A DNA stretch of 11,163 nt, taken from positions 1-11,163 of the forward strand of contig JABMPK010000029.1 in NCBI GenBank assembly GCA_013203725.1, read 5' to 3'. The notes under the pieces were generated by a model, which did no database searches, had not been told where the DNA came from, and saw nothing but the letters and a program-made list of their open reading frames with translations. Shown in pieces: positions 1 through 6,590 of the stretch. Position numbers and translations under genes: made by a program. Each line of letters begins with the position of its first letter. Position 1 is the stretch's first letter. This stretch comes from Candidatus Uhrbacteria bacterium. Lineage in GTDB: Bacteria > Patescibacteriota > Patescibacteriia > UBA9934 > UBA11717.

Positions 1-1
1 A

Positions 2-15
2 ATGTGTTCACACAT
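2..15. promoter_or_regulatory. Short palindrome upstream of the first operon
   Basis: A perfect inverted repeat, ATGTGT-TC-ACACAT, lies 14 bases before the first start codon. It could be a dimeric regulator's operator. It is short, however, and the region upstream is cut off by the window edge, so no promoter can be placed with confidence. This is seen in the sequence; function is speculative. Confidence 0.25.
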
Positions 16-29
16 AAAAGCATTGAAAT

Positions 30-368
30 ATGGTGAGCAAGGAAGACGATAACAAGAAAATCGAGGAAGAAGCCAAGATGATTGGTAAGAGATTGGCTTT
101 GTTAATGGCTGCGTCGTCACTTGATGATGAGGTTAAGAATGCCTACATGACGCTGCTCCCAGAGATGGAGATGGAGCAGATCGATCAGTTAATGAAGATG
201 TTGGAGAGGAATGTACAAGACGCCGCTGAGATAGAGGCTGCTAGTCTCGTGAAAAATCTAGAGGGAATCAAGGCGGACCATGCGAAGAAGGTTGCAGAAG
301 CTGAGCAACGTGCCCTAAAAGAGATGGAGACAATTGAAACTATATTAAATGACGTAGAAGGAGTTTAG
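30..368 (+). CDS. Small charged helical (coiled-coil-like) protein, unknown function
   Basis: A 112-residue protein that I do not recognise. It is almost wholly helix-forming, with no signal peptide, no TM segment and no cysteine. Residues 1-20 are very rich in Lys/Glu, and residues 60-105 alternate Ala/Glu/Lys with spaced hydrophobics, as in a coiled coil. The middle part (about 30-58, with DEVKNAYMTLLPEMEMEQID) looks like a short helical hairpin of the kind that mediates oligomerisation. The chosen ATG has no clear Shine-Dalgarno. An in-frame ATG at 78 has a purine-rich GAGGAAG just upstream and could be the true start, giving 96 residues. It is the first visible gene of a tight operon: the next start is 2 bases after the stop. 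The next gene product is of similar size and composition, so the two may form a hetero-oligomer with the large third protein. Function is inferred only from composition and context. Confidence 0.75.
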   Translation: MVSKEDDNKKIEEEAKMIGKRLALLMAASSLDDEVKNAYMTLLPEMEMEQIDQLMKMLERNVQDAAEIEAASLVKNLEGIKADHAKKVAEAEQRALKEMETIETILNDVEGV

Positions 369-370
369 GT

Positions 371-691
371 ATGGGAAAAGAAAAACTAGTACAATTGTTG
401 CAGCATGGGTCGCTTGACCGTGAGACAAAACTAATGATTGTTGACCTATTTGCTTCTGGTCTTGATGCTGAGTTAGAGGTAGATATAGTACAGCTACTGA
501 CAGATTGGGACGCAGCAGACAAGTCTATCGATGCTGTCATGACGAGCAAGTTGGATGCTGTTAAGGCTAAGTACGATGCGCGTGAGGCGGAGCTGGACGA
601 AAGTTCTGTAGACGACATTGAATCTGCAGCTGAAGACATATCTAAAGAACAGAAAATCGCAAAAATTCAAGCTGATCTTGGTGCGCTATGA
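371..691 (+). CDS. Small acidic helical protein, unknown function
   Basis: A 106-residue protein that I do not recognise. The start is well supported: AGGAG at 359-363 sits 7 bases before the ATG, inside the end of the previous gene. The N-terminal half (KEKLVQLLQHGSLDRETKLM, then a hydrophobic stretch to about residue 45) reads as a small helical bundle. Residues 50-100 are Asp/Ala/Lys-rich and probably form an extended helix or coiled coil. There is no signal peptide or TM segment. Its layout (helical N-terminal domain, then a charged helix) resembles that of the preceding gene product, so the two may be distant paralogues or partners. Its TGA stop overlaps the next ATG in an ATGA arrangement, implying translational coupling to the 732-residue protein. 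Confidence 0.78.
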   Translation: MGKEKLVQLLQHGSLDRETKLMIVDLFASGLDAELEVDIVQLLTDWDAADKSIDAVMTSKLDAVKAKYDAREAELDESSVDDIESAAEDISKEQKIAKIQADLGAL

Positions 692-2886
692 AGGGTGAAG
701 GTAACGGACCAGCTCCGATGGAGGAGAGTGAGTTGGAACAAGAATTTTTCGGTGATGGCAACGAGCTTTCAGATTCTGAAGAGGCGGAAGGCACCGCTGA
801 AGCGGATGTTGAGTCTGGAGACGAAGCTGCGATGGACACCGCGGAGGTTGGTGTAGAGGAGGGCGAGGAGAATGAGCCTGTCAGTGTACGCGATTGGCTG
901 TTCGGTGCTTTTAAATCTACCGCAGACCGAATCAAAAATAGGTTTACAGGCGAGGTTGGAATTGAGGATCAGGAGGATCATGAGACAACAAAGACAGAAT
1001 TTGCTGGAGCTGTTGCTGCGGGCTTGGTTGGTATTGCGATGACGCGTACTGGAACCAAGTTTTTTGCAGACATGCCCCAGTATCTTTCTCAGAAGTATTT
1101 TACGAGCAAGGAGAGGAGTAGCATAATGTCTGCTATTGAGAGTTCTGATCTTGGAGTTGAGAGCGAGGATGGGGAGAGTGCGGTTGAGGCAAAGAATAAG
1201 GCTATTACCGAGAGGATTAACAAATCAACTTTTCTGACAGAGGGGAAGAAAGCGGAGTTGATTGATAGGTTGACGGGCATATCAGAGAGATACCAGGGCG
1301 AGTATGCAGCGCTCGACGAAGATAGAAATAGGGAATTCGCAGAGGTTTTGGAAGAATCAATTCAATCGCGTATTTCTAATACCGCGATGCTGAAAGAGAC
1401 TCTCAACACCGCAATGATCGCAACCGGCGTTGCCACATTGAGAACTGTCGGCTATTCGGCTGTCGCCTTGTACGAGAGGCACAAGACTGTGTCATCTGAG
1501 ATGAAAGAAGGTAAGAGAACAGGTAGCTACTTTAGCGAGTTGGTCGCAGGGGGTGCAAAGGAGACGTGGAATGACCTGACCAAGGGAGGCGATGGGGAGA
1601 CTTTGATGAAAAGGAATATTACTCGTGCAAAGGCAGCGGGGATTCTGTTGCGCGGTGCAGCTCTTGGACATCTGGCAGGAGCCGAGATCTTTAGTGACGA
1701 GAATATTACTGGTGCTATCTCTAAATCACTGGATGTGTTTCAAGAAAAGGGAGTGGCTGGTGGTATTGCCGCACATTTGGGAGAGCATTTTGGCTCTATG
1801 TTTGGAGGTGGGGATGTTGAGACGGGCGACGGTGCAGACGGCGAGTTGGTCGACGATGATTATGTTGACCAGGGTCCTGAGCAATTTGTTGATGACGATG
1901 CGCCAGATGTGGTAGAGGGTGTTGGCGGCGTGGAGGCTCCTGAGATAACAATACTGCACGGTGACGAGTTGGAACGCGCTACGGTTGGTGCGGACTCAGG
2001 CCACAACAGTATCATCGCACTGCTGAAGAATCAGATCACCGCGGATCCAGAAAAATTTGGGTTTGAAGGTGATTCAGATGATCTGAATGACTGGGCGTTG
2101 GATCAGGCGACTGATGCTGCTCGTGACGGAGGGCTATTGAGCTCAACTGGTGACGTTAGGTTGACATCGGGTTCGATAGACAATTTGATCGTTCAGGCTA
2201 CGGAAAAAGACGGCGAGATTGGTGTTCATTTCATTGACTCAAATACAGGTAAGCCTTTGGATGTAGAGGGGCTCCAGGATGCTGGATACACCTATGAGCA
2301 TGGTGATGTTGATGGTAGTGCGGTTGAAATTGCTGCCGAGCCTAGCGCTGTAGAGACTGCAGAACCAATCGCCCCAGAGGAACCGGCCGTCGAGGAGGCG
2401 TTGGAGCCAGTGTCTGACTTGACGGCCGAAGCTGTAGTTGAGCCGGAAGTTGCAGCGGTTGAGGAGCCTGAGCTGTCAAAGGCTTCGGTTGAGGCAGCTG
2501 TTCGAAGCGAGGCGGTTGATTCATTCGACACAGAAGAGGTTGCTGATGTCGCCGAGACTGGTACCGGAAGCAAATTTGAGTTCGACTGGGATCGGAGCAG
2601 GATGGAGGACACCGATAATTCAACAGCATTGGCGAGTAACTTCTTTACCGAAACATTTGGCACCGCGAGAGAGGTTGCTTTGAAGGCCTTTGCGCAGCAT
2701 GAGATAGGAACGTGGCTGAAAGACGGCCATGTGCCAATAGATGGCGACACGGTTCAGTTCAATAGACAATTTATGATATTGACCTCGATAGAGAACTCGT
2801 CAGGCGGAAGGACCTATACGGCTACTGCGGAAGGAATTTCTGTATTGATCGATGTTCCAAAAGAAGCGATAGACAGAGCAGGGTAA
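688..2886 (+). CDS. Large acidic multidomain protein, unknown function
   Basis: A 732-residue protein that I cannot assign to a named family. Residues 10-66 are an acidic Glu/Asp/Ala-rich, probably disordered tail. Residues 67-265 are mostly helical, with mildly hydrophobic stretches at about 105-120 and 240-262; another is at 315-335. These could be amphipathic or weak membrane helices, but none is a classic TM segment. Residues 372-415 are a Gly/Asp/Val-rich acidic linker. Residues 418-530 form a compact segment (HGDELERA, then GHNSIIALLKNQ, then DPEKFGFEGD) that looks like a folded domain and faintly recalls modules of CPR envelope proteins. Residues 545-625 are a second Ala/Glu/Pro/Val linker. 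Residues 640-732 are a final folded domain. There is no signal peptide. The gene is third in an operon, started through an ATGA overlap and followed directly by a terminator. A scaffold or membrane-associated assembly with the two small helical proteins is an inference only. Confidence 0.85.
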   Translation: MKGEGNGPAPMEESELEQEFFGDGNELSDSEEAEGTAEADVESGDEAAMDTAEVGVEEGEENEPVSVRDWLFGAFKSTADRIKNRFTGEVGIEDQEDHETTKTEFAGAVAAGLVGIAMTRTGTKFFADMPQYLSQKYFTSKERSSIMSAIESSDLGVESEDGESAVEAKNKAITERINKSTFLTEGKKAELIDRLTGISERYQGEYAALDEDRNREFAEVLEESIQSRISNTAMLKETLNTAMIATGVATLRTVGYSAVALYERHKTVSSEMKEGKRTGSYFSELVAGGAKETWNDLTKGGDGETLMKRNITRAKAAGILLRGAALGHLAGAEIFSDENITGAISKSLDVFQEKGVAGGIAAHLGEHFGSMFGGGDVETGDGADGELVDDDYVDQGPEQFVDDDAPDVVEGVGGVEAPEITILHGDELERATVGADSGHNSIIALLKNQITADPEKFGFEGDSDDLNDWALDQATDAARDGGLLSSTGDVRLTSGSIDNLIVQATEKDGEIGVHFIDSNTGKPLDVEGLQDAGYTYEHGDVDGSAVEIAAEPSAVETAEPIAPEEPAVEEALEPVSDLTAEAVVEPEVAAVEEPELSKASVEAAVRSEAVDSFDTEEVADVAETGTGSKFEFDWDRSRMEDTDNSTALASNFFTETFGTAREVALKAFAQHEIGTWLKDGHVPIDGDTVQFNRQFMILTSIENSSGGRTYTATAEGISVLIDVPKEAIDRAG

Positions 2887-2890
2887 AACC

Positions 2891-2926
2891 AAAAACTACC
2901 GACGTTTGTCGGTAGTTTTTGTTTTT
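2891..2926. terminator. Bidirectional intrinsic terminator
   Basis: A 13-bp perfect stem (2891-2903 with 2908-2920) has a GTTT loop. Five T residues end the right arm, followed by G and TTTTT on the plus strand. The left arm starts with five A residues, so the reverse strand also ends in a T-run. It lies between the convergent acidic-protein operon (stop at 2886) and the oxidoreductase gene (stop at 2941), and probably ends both transcripts. Confidence 0.93.
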
Positions 2927-2940
2927 CCTGCATTGGGTAA

Positions 2941-4209
2941 TTACATGTTTCTTGATGCTGCATGTGTTCCAGCGATCCACCCTGACATCCAACACAGCTG
3001 TAGCGAAAACCCTCCTGATGGTCTGTTTATGTTTATTGTGTCACCGATAAGATATAAGTTTGGGAAAAGTTTTGAAGTCATGCTTTCAAAGTCGACTTCT
3101 TCGGGGATAACGCCACCATCCGCGACTATTGAGTACGCGAATCCCTTCGTGTCTGTGATGGGGAAGTTTAGATCTTTGAGAATACGGACGAGTGTGTGAC
3201 GTTGCGCTTTAGAGACCGAGCTTACCTTAAGCTCACCGACGCCAGGCTCCATGAGACCGATGACAGTGTCGCCGAGCTTGCTTTGCACGAGTTCTTTCAT
3301 GATTCCTTTCAGCAACTTCTTCTGGTTACGATCAAGAATAGCGCGCACCATGCCGTCCAACATCTTGAATGTTCGATCAGGGTAAAGGTCTATAGACGCA
3401 GAGATTGGACCACCTTTCAAAAGATCTTTAGCAATGCGCGCGGCGTTGATCACGGTCGGTCCGGATATTCCAAAGTGTGTAAACAAAATGCGGCCGCGTA
3501 CCTCGTGCATCACCTCGTCGTTCTGTACGAACTTGAGCGTTACATTGTCAACGGTCGTGCCGGTAAGATCGTGCACCCACTTGGTAGGGGACTTAAGTGG
3601 AACAAGGCTTGGGTCTGGATCTTTTACCGTGTGACCGATCGAACTCAACATAGACAACCCCTCACCGGTCGACCCAGTATCTGGAGCTGCAAGTCCACCT
3701 GTTGCCAGGATTATCTTGTCTGCGTGGAATGTTCCCGACGTTGTTGTGACTCCTACAAGTTTCTTATCTTCCATTACTAGGGAGACCACCTCGGCATTGA
3801 GCTTAACGTTAACATTTCCACTTTCTTCTATATAGTCAATCAATACTTTGCAAACATCCTCAGCCTTTTCTGATTGTGGGAACGCGCGTTTGCGAGCCTC
3901 GACCATGAGCGGGAGCCCGCGACCTTCAAAGAAGTCAAAAGTGTTTCTTACACTAAATTTAGAAAGTGGTAGTTCCAAGAACGGCTTTGCATCCTTGAAG
4001 TTTTCTATAAAAATATCATTATCAAACTCAGCGTTTGTAATATTACAACGCCGACCACCTGTGATGCTAAGTTTTTTTCCAAGACGATTATTCTTTTCGA
4101 GTATCAGAACCTTAGCTCCAACCTCTCCAGCGCGCCCAGCCGCCATCATCCCAGATGGTCCGCCGCCTATTACAATAATGTCGTACTTTTGATCATCCAT
4201 GTGATGCAT
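2941..4209 (-). CDS. HI0933/YhiN-like FAD-dependent oxidoreductase
   Basis: A 422-residue flavoprotein of the HI0933-like family (YhiN/BaiN group), the usual length. Residues 9-39 form the Rossmann FAD-binding beta-alpha-beta unit with GGGPSG at 15-20 and the acidic LEK at its end. The family signature GKKLSITGGRRCNITN follows at 44-59. Near residue 170 there is a second dinucleotide-type motif (IILATGG). The C-terminus has DGGV, then the NLYLIGDTININRPSGGF region and LQLCWMSGWIAG, the family's closing FAD contact; GD replaces the more usual GE. The substrate is not known for most members; some act on bile-acid intermediates, which should not be assumed here. An alternative start is M4 (4200), and neither start has a Shine-Dalgarno. 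The gene stands alone, convergent with the first operon, with its own predicted promoter ending 7 bases before the ATG. Confidence 0.95.
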   Translation of the reverse strand: MHHMDDQKYDIIVIGGGPSGMMAAGRAGEVGAKVLILEKNNRLGKKLSITGGRRCNITNAEFDNDIFIENFKDAKPFLELPLSKFSVRNTFDFFEGRGLPLMVEARKRAFPQSEKAEDVCKVLIDYIEESGNVNVKLNAEVVSLVMEDKKLVGVTTTSGTFHADKIILATGGLAAPDTGSTGEGLSMLSSIGHTVKDPDPSLVPLKSPTKWVHDLTGTTVDNVTLKFVQNDEVMHEVRGRILFTHFGISGPTVINAARIAKDLLKGGPISASIDLYPDRTFKMLDGMVRAILDRNQKKLLKGIMKELVQSKLGDTVIGLMEPGVGELKVSSVSKAQRHTLVRILKDLNFPITDTKGFAYSIVADGGVIPEEVDFESMTSKLFPNLYLIGDTININRPSGGFSLQLCWMSGWIAGTHAASRNM

Positions 4210-4216
4210 AAGTAAC

Positions 4217-4245
4217 AGTTTATCAGCTAAAAGTCAAGGTGTCAT
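4217..4245 (-). promoter_or_regulatory. Putative sigma-70 promoter of the oxidoreductase gene
   Basis: On the minus strand, ATGACA (4245-4240; 5 of 6 matches to TTGACA) is followed after 17 bases by TAAACT (4222-4217; 4 of 6 matches to TATAAT). The -10 box ends only 7 bases before the ATG at 4209, so the transcript would begin at or next to the start codon, giving a leaderless mRNA. This fits the absence of a ribosome binding site. The -35 box directly abuts the T-tract of the upstream gene's terminator. Confidence 0.5.
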
Positions 4246-4283
4246 AAACAAAAACCGCCAGGCTTGCCCGGCGGTTTTTGTTT
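4246..4283 (-). terminator. Intrinsic terminator after the sigma factor/membrane protein pair
   Basis: Long arms 4246-4259 and 4270-4283 are perfectly complementary over 14 bp, with a GC-rich core (CCGCC/GGCGG) and an inner GGC/GCC pairing. On the minus strand the stem ends in TTTTTGTTT. The stop codon of the upstream gene (4284-4282) overlaps the base of the stem, so there is no spare 3' untranslated region. Confidence 0.9.
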
Positions 4284-5247
4284 AGTCCATGAATCTTAGT
4301 GTTGACTTTGTTTTCTTGCGCCTCCAGATCCAGTACCCAAGCGGGATAATAAACCAGAATGTTGCGGTTAAGAACACTATAGCCATCGATGTCATGAAGA
4401 CGAACATGATTAGAATGGATTGGAATAACCCAGGATCGCTGTATCCGGCAATAACTCTCTTAACGTCGTACGAGCTTGTGGACCAAAGTGATGGCATCTT
4501 TTCTAGCGTGACAATTACATCAACATAATCCACGTCATCCTGAATCTTTTGCCGCGCCTCGTCTGTAGGAGCTCGCATAAGGTCTAGCGTCCGGGACACT
4601 CCGGCTCCGTTAATGGAGAAGTACTTGTCTTTGCTCGCAAGATCTTGGATTCGGTCTTGGAAGCGTTCAATGTCGGTCTGAGGAATAGTTACAACAATGT
4701 TGAAGCGGTTCACAGTATCACTCACACGCTCTACGCTGCCTTCGTATAGTGTGAAGAGATCCTGAACATTCTCTTTGTCATCAAGATCCTTGGTCAGAAC
4801 CCTATACTGTCGATTTTCTTCTAGAGACGTTCCGTATGTGTCCTGATACTCAGCGATCTCATTTTTAGATACGTTCCGTTTCCAAGGCATGCTAGGAATG
4901 TAAGATCTTCCTGAGCTCAGTCCAGTTTCTCCTGAAAGTCCGGACGCGTCACCTAACGTATTTGATACATCGCTAACAAGCACATCGTCGTAATAAGTAT
5001 CGATCATCTGCGGTTGGCGCACTTGATTTGCTACGACGATCAGCACAAATACTGCGAGCACACCTCCCATCGGAGCCAAGAACCATTTCCAGTTTCTGGG
5101 GCTGGTCTTAACGTGTACCGGCGCGGGAGATATGAGCTGCGCGCGTAGGGAGGATTGATGGTTGGGGTTAGATGAGCGAAGCGTGGCGCCAATATTTTGT
5201 AGACGTGCCTTTGTAGCTTCCTCTTTGTCCGTTGGTTTGTAGGTCAT
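4282..5247 (-). CDS. Two-TM membrane protein, DUF4349-like; probable sigma-factor partner
   Basis: About 321 residues when started at the ATG that overlaps the sigma-factor stop (ATGA). An in-frame ATG at 5262 would add five residues (MPKSF); neither has a clear Shine-Dalgarno. Counting from 5262: residues 1-55 are a polar, Lys/Ser/Asn-rich cytoplasmic tail; 58-79 are a TM helix (WKWFLAPMGG, then a Val/Leu-rich run); 85-260 are an extracytoplasmic domain; 279-311 are hydrophobic and end in a WRRKK positive cluster. The segment at 152-255 (YRVLTKDL, then FNIVVTIP, then a block ending in TLEKMP) resembles the DUF4349 core, where an 'l.v.vP...' strand precedes a helix; the long coiled coil usual in that family is missing. 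Position directly behind an ECF sigma gene suggests an anti-sigma or sensor role. No zinc-finger anti-sigma motif (HxxxCxxC) is present. Membrane topology is well supported; the family assignment is tentative. Confidence 0.82.
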   Translation of the reverse strand: MTYKPTDKEEATKARLQNIGATLRSSNPNHQSSLRAQLISPAPVHVKTSPRNWKWFLAPMGGVLAVFVLIVVANQVRQPQMIDTYYDDVLVSDVSNTLGDASGLSGETGLSSGRSYIPSMPWKRNVSKNEIAEYQDTYGTSLEENRQYRVLTKDLDDKENVQDLFTLYEGSVERVSDTVNRFNIVVTIPQTDIERFQDRIQDLASKDKYFSINGAGVSRTLDLMRAPTDEARQKIQDDVDYVDVIVTLEKMPSLWSTSSYDVKRVIAGYSDPGLFQSILIMFVFMTSMAIVFLTATFWFIIPLGYWIWRRKKTKSTLRFMD

Positions 5248-5744
5248 AAAGCTTTTTGGCATTTCTTAAGTGCGCGTCGCAATAGTTGCGCGAGCGTGTT
5301 GGGCTTCACCCCGGTCAATGCAGAGATATCTTTGTAAGAAAGCCCCGCGATATATTTGAGTTGGATGATTTCTTGTTCTTCTTTTGAAAGAGTTTCAATA
5401 ACGCTCCACATACGCTTGATCTCCACATTGGACTCTTCCTTGTCTTCTTGTCCAATCAAGATATCGAGCGCACCGTCTACGAGAGGTGCGAGTTTCTCCA
5501 TCGCTGAATCCTCAACAAGGTTTACGCGCGACAACTTCTTCCCCTCGTCGATCATCGTGTGTTTTGCAATCGTAAACAACCACGAACCGATAGTGGCGCC
5601 TCGTTTAGGTTTAAACGTATGCAAATGCTGCAAAGCTTTTACAAACGTCTGTTGAACAATATCCTCGGCCCGTTCCTTCTGCTTAGTTCTTACTAGAACG
5701 TAGGCGTAGAGCTTGGGATAGTACTCATCGTAAATTTCTAGCAT
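5244..5744 (-). CDS. ECF-type RNA polymerase sigma factor (sigma-70 family)
   Basis: A 166-residue protein of typical ECF length, containing only regions 2 and 4. Sigma region 2 spans about residues 3-70: YDEYYPKLYAYV, the core-binding ERAEDIVQQTFVKAL, then GSWLFTIAKHTMID for -10 recognition and melting. Residues 72-110 are a variable linker. Sigma region 4 spans about 112-160: LSKEEQEIIQLKYIAGLSYK, then DISALTGVKPNTLAQLLRRA, a helix-turn-helix for the -35 element. It directs polymerase to a dedicated promoter set. There is no Shine-Dalgarno before the ATG (the leader reads TTCATTCGTTT). The stop overlaps the start of a membrane protein gene, the usual place for an anti-sigma partner. The upstream region is AT-rich with repeated elements and two TATAAT boxes, so autoregulation or an additional regulator is plausible. 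Confidence 0.95.
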   Translation of the reverse strand: MLEIYDEYYPKLYAYVLVRTKQKERAEDIVQQTFVKALQHLHTFKPKRGATIGSWLFTIAKHTMIDEGKKLSRVNLVEDSAMEKLAPLVDGALDILIGQEDKEESNVEIKRMWSVIETLSKEEQEIIQLKYIAGLSYKDISALTGVKPNTLAQLLRRALKKCQKAL

Positions 5745-5753
5745 AAACGAATG

Positions 5754-5843
5754 AATTGTAAATCATGCATTGCAAATCAAGAACCAATTTACAATTATAG
5801 AATTTAGACTTTGATCTTGAATTATAATTTACAATTTATAATT
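5754..5843 (-). promoter_or_regulatory. AT-rich repeat cluster and promoter region of the sigma factor gene
   Basis: The element AATTTACAATT occurs at 5786-5796 and 5826-5836, exactly 40 bases apart. Its inverse AATTGTAAAT lies at 5754-5763 and a variant ATTGCAAAT at 5769-5777. The 5826 copy is inside a larger palindrome, AATTATAA/TTATAATT (5820-5827 and 5836-5843). Perfect minus-strand -10 boxes (TATAAT) are at 5799-5794 and 5826-5821, but neither has a good -35. The first would give a leader of about 45 bases. The repeats overlap both -10 boxes, as an operator would. The pattern is seen in the sequence; the regulatory role is inferred. Confidence 0.5.
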
Positions 5844-5900
5844 GCCCGATCTCCTACAAGTATAACGATCTAACCAGGAAATATGACAAACCACAAGCTA

Positions 5901-5934
5901 AAATCAAAACCACTGATGAATACCAGTGGTTTTG
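5901..5934 (-). terminator. Intrinsic terminator after the secreted/hypothetical gene pair
   Basis: An 11-bp perfect stem (5905-5915 with 5924-5934) has an 8-base loop. On the minus strand it ends in TTTTG followed by ATTTT. It lies 18 bases past the stop of the hypothetical gene at 5953 and insulates the sigma-factor promoter from upstream transcription. Confidence 0.85.
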
Positions 5935-5952
5935 AAAGACATTCTATTATGT

Positions 5953-6573
5953 TCAGTGTTCAATCTGGAACACGCTTCCCATGAGAGAGCTCAGACTATC
6001 CATAAGAGAGATACTGTCTATAATCTCAATCTTGGCACCCGAAACAGCGTATCCAAAGTTCTGTGTAGCAGAAAAAAAGTCCTGTTCGTTCCCAGCACTA
6101 TCAACAACTCTCCACCCTGCACGTATCAAGGTCTTATCTGCTCCAACGTGTACGGTTGCAACAAGCTGCTCGCCGGGCTTTAGATGAATCTTGATCCGTT
6201 CGTCAACTTTGTCAGGCGTGTAATTTTCTGAACTAGTATTAATATTTACAAGACCGCTTTCGTTAAGTCTGCTGAACAGTTTGTCTACATCGCTGCGCAA
6301 CATGTGTTTTGGAAGATGCAGGGAGAACGCTGCGCCGTCAGGTCCTTCGATCGCCAACATTACTTGCACCTTGACACCACCTTCGCCTGAGCGGACATAA
6401 CCATTCACTATCTCTGCCATCTGATCAGCAACATCTCCGTCTGTTATCAGAGGGTAAAAACTATATTCGTAATGCTTCTGAGTTTCAACTGGAGGCTGAG
6501 CCTTGCTTATCTCCTTCTCCTCACGATAGTCTGCACCTGTTGCTTCTCTACGCTCTCTTGGTCTATCAGCCAT
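5953..6573 (-). CDS. Hypothetical soluble protein, beta-rich
   Basis: A 206-residue protein that I do not recognise. The frame stays open to 6606, but I choose the ATG at 6573 (MADRPRERREATG) because the longer version overlaps the end of the upstream gene. Residues 1-32 are charged and probably disordered (Arg/Glu/Lys). From residue 33 the protein looks folded: a strand-rich segment (HYEYSFYPLI), a helix (ADQMAEIVNGYV), a hydrophobic strand (GVKVQVMLAIEG), then several predicted strands (ERIKIHLKPGEQLVATVHVG, AGWRVVDSAG). There is no signal peptide or TM segment, and no cysteine. There is no Shine-Dalgarno. TATATT at 6589-6584 lies 10 bases before the ATG, so it may have its own near-leaderless transcript in addition to read-through from the secreted protein gene 17 bases upstream. 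A terminator follows. Confidence 0.82.
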   Translation of the reverse strand: MADRPRERREATGADYREEKEISKAQPPVETQKHYEYSFYPLITDGDVADQMAEIVNGYVRSGEGGVKVQVMLAIEGPDGAAFSLHLPKHMLRSDVDKLFSRLNESGLVNINTSSENYTPDKVDERIKIHLKPGEQLVATVHVGADKTLIRAGWRVVDSAGNEQDFFSATQNFGYAVSGAKIEIIDSISLMDSLSSLMGSVFQIEH

Positions 6574-6590
6574 ATTATCGTTGAATATAA

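Noticed and set aside
3..14. Possible transposon end at the window edge
   Set aside because: Only a 6-bp inverted repeat is seen, with no transposase or target duplication.
2292..2750. Minus-strand open frame, very rich in Ser/Ala/Thr
   Set aside because: It is the mirror of the Ala/Glu/Val linker of the acidic protein; low complexity, with no start signals.
3196..3780. 194-codon open frame on the plus strand, opposite the oxidoreductase
   Set aside because: The minus strand holds a full flavoprotein with FAD motifs at both ends; the antisense product has no recognisable domain or ribosome binding site.
5754..5843. Possible CRISPR array or replication origin iterons
   Set aside because: Copies are short, in mixed orientation and too few, without regular spacers; no replication initiation gene or DnaA-box cluster is nearby.
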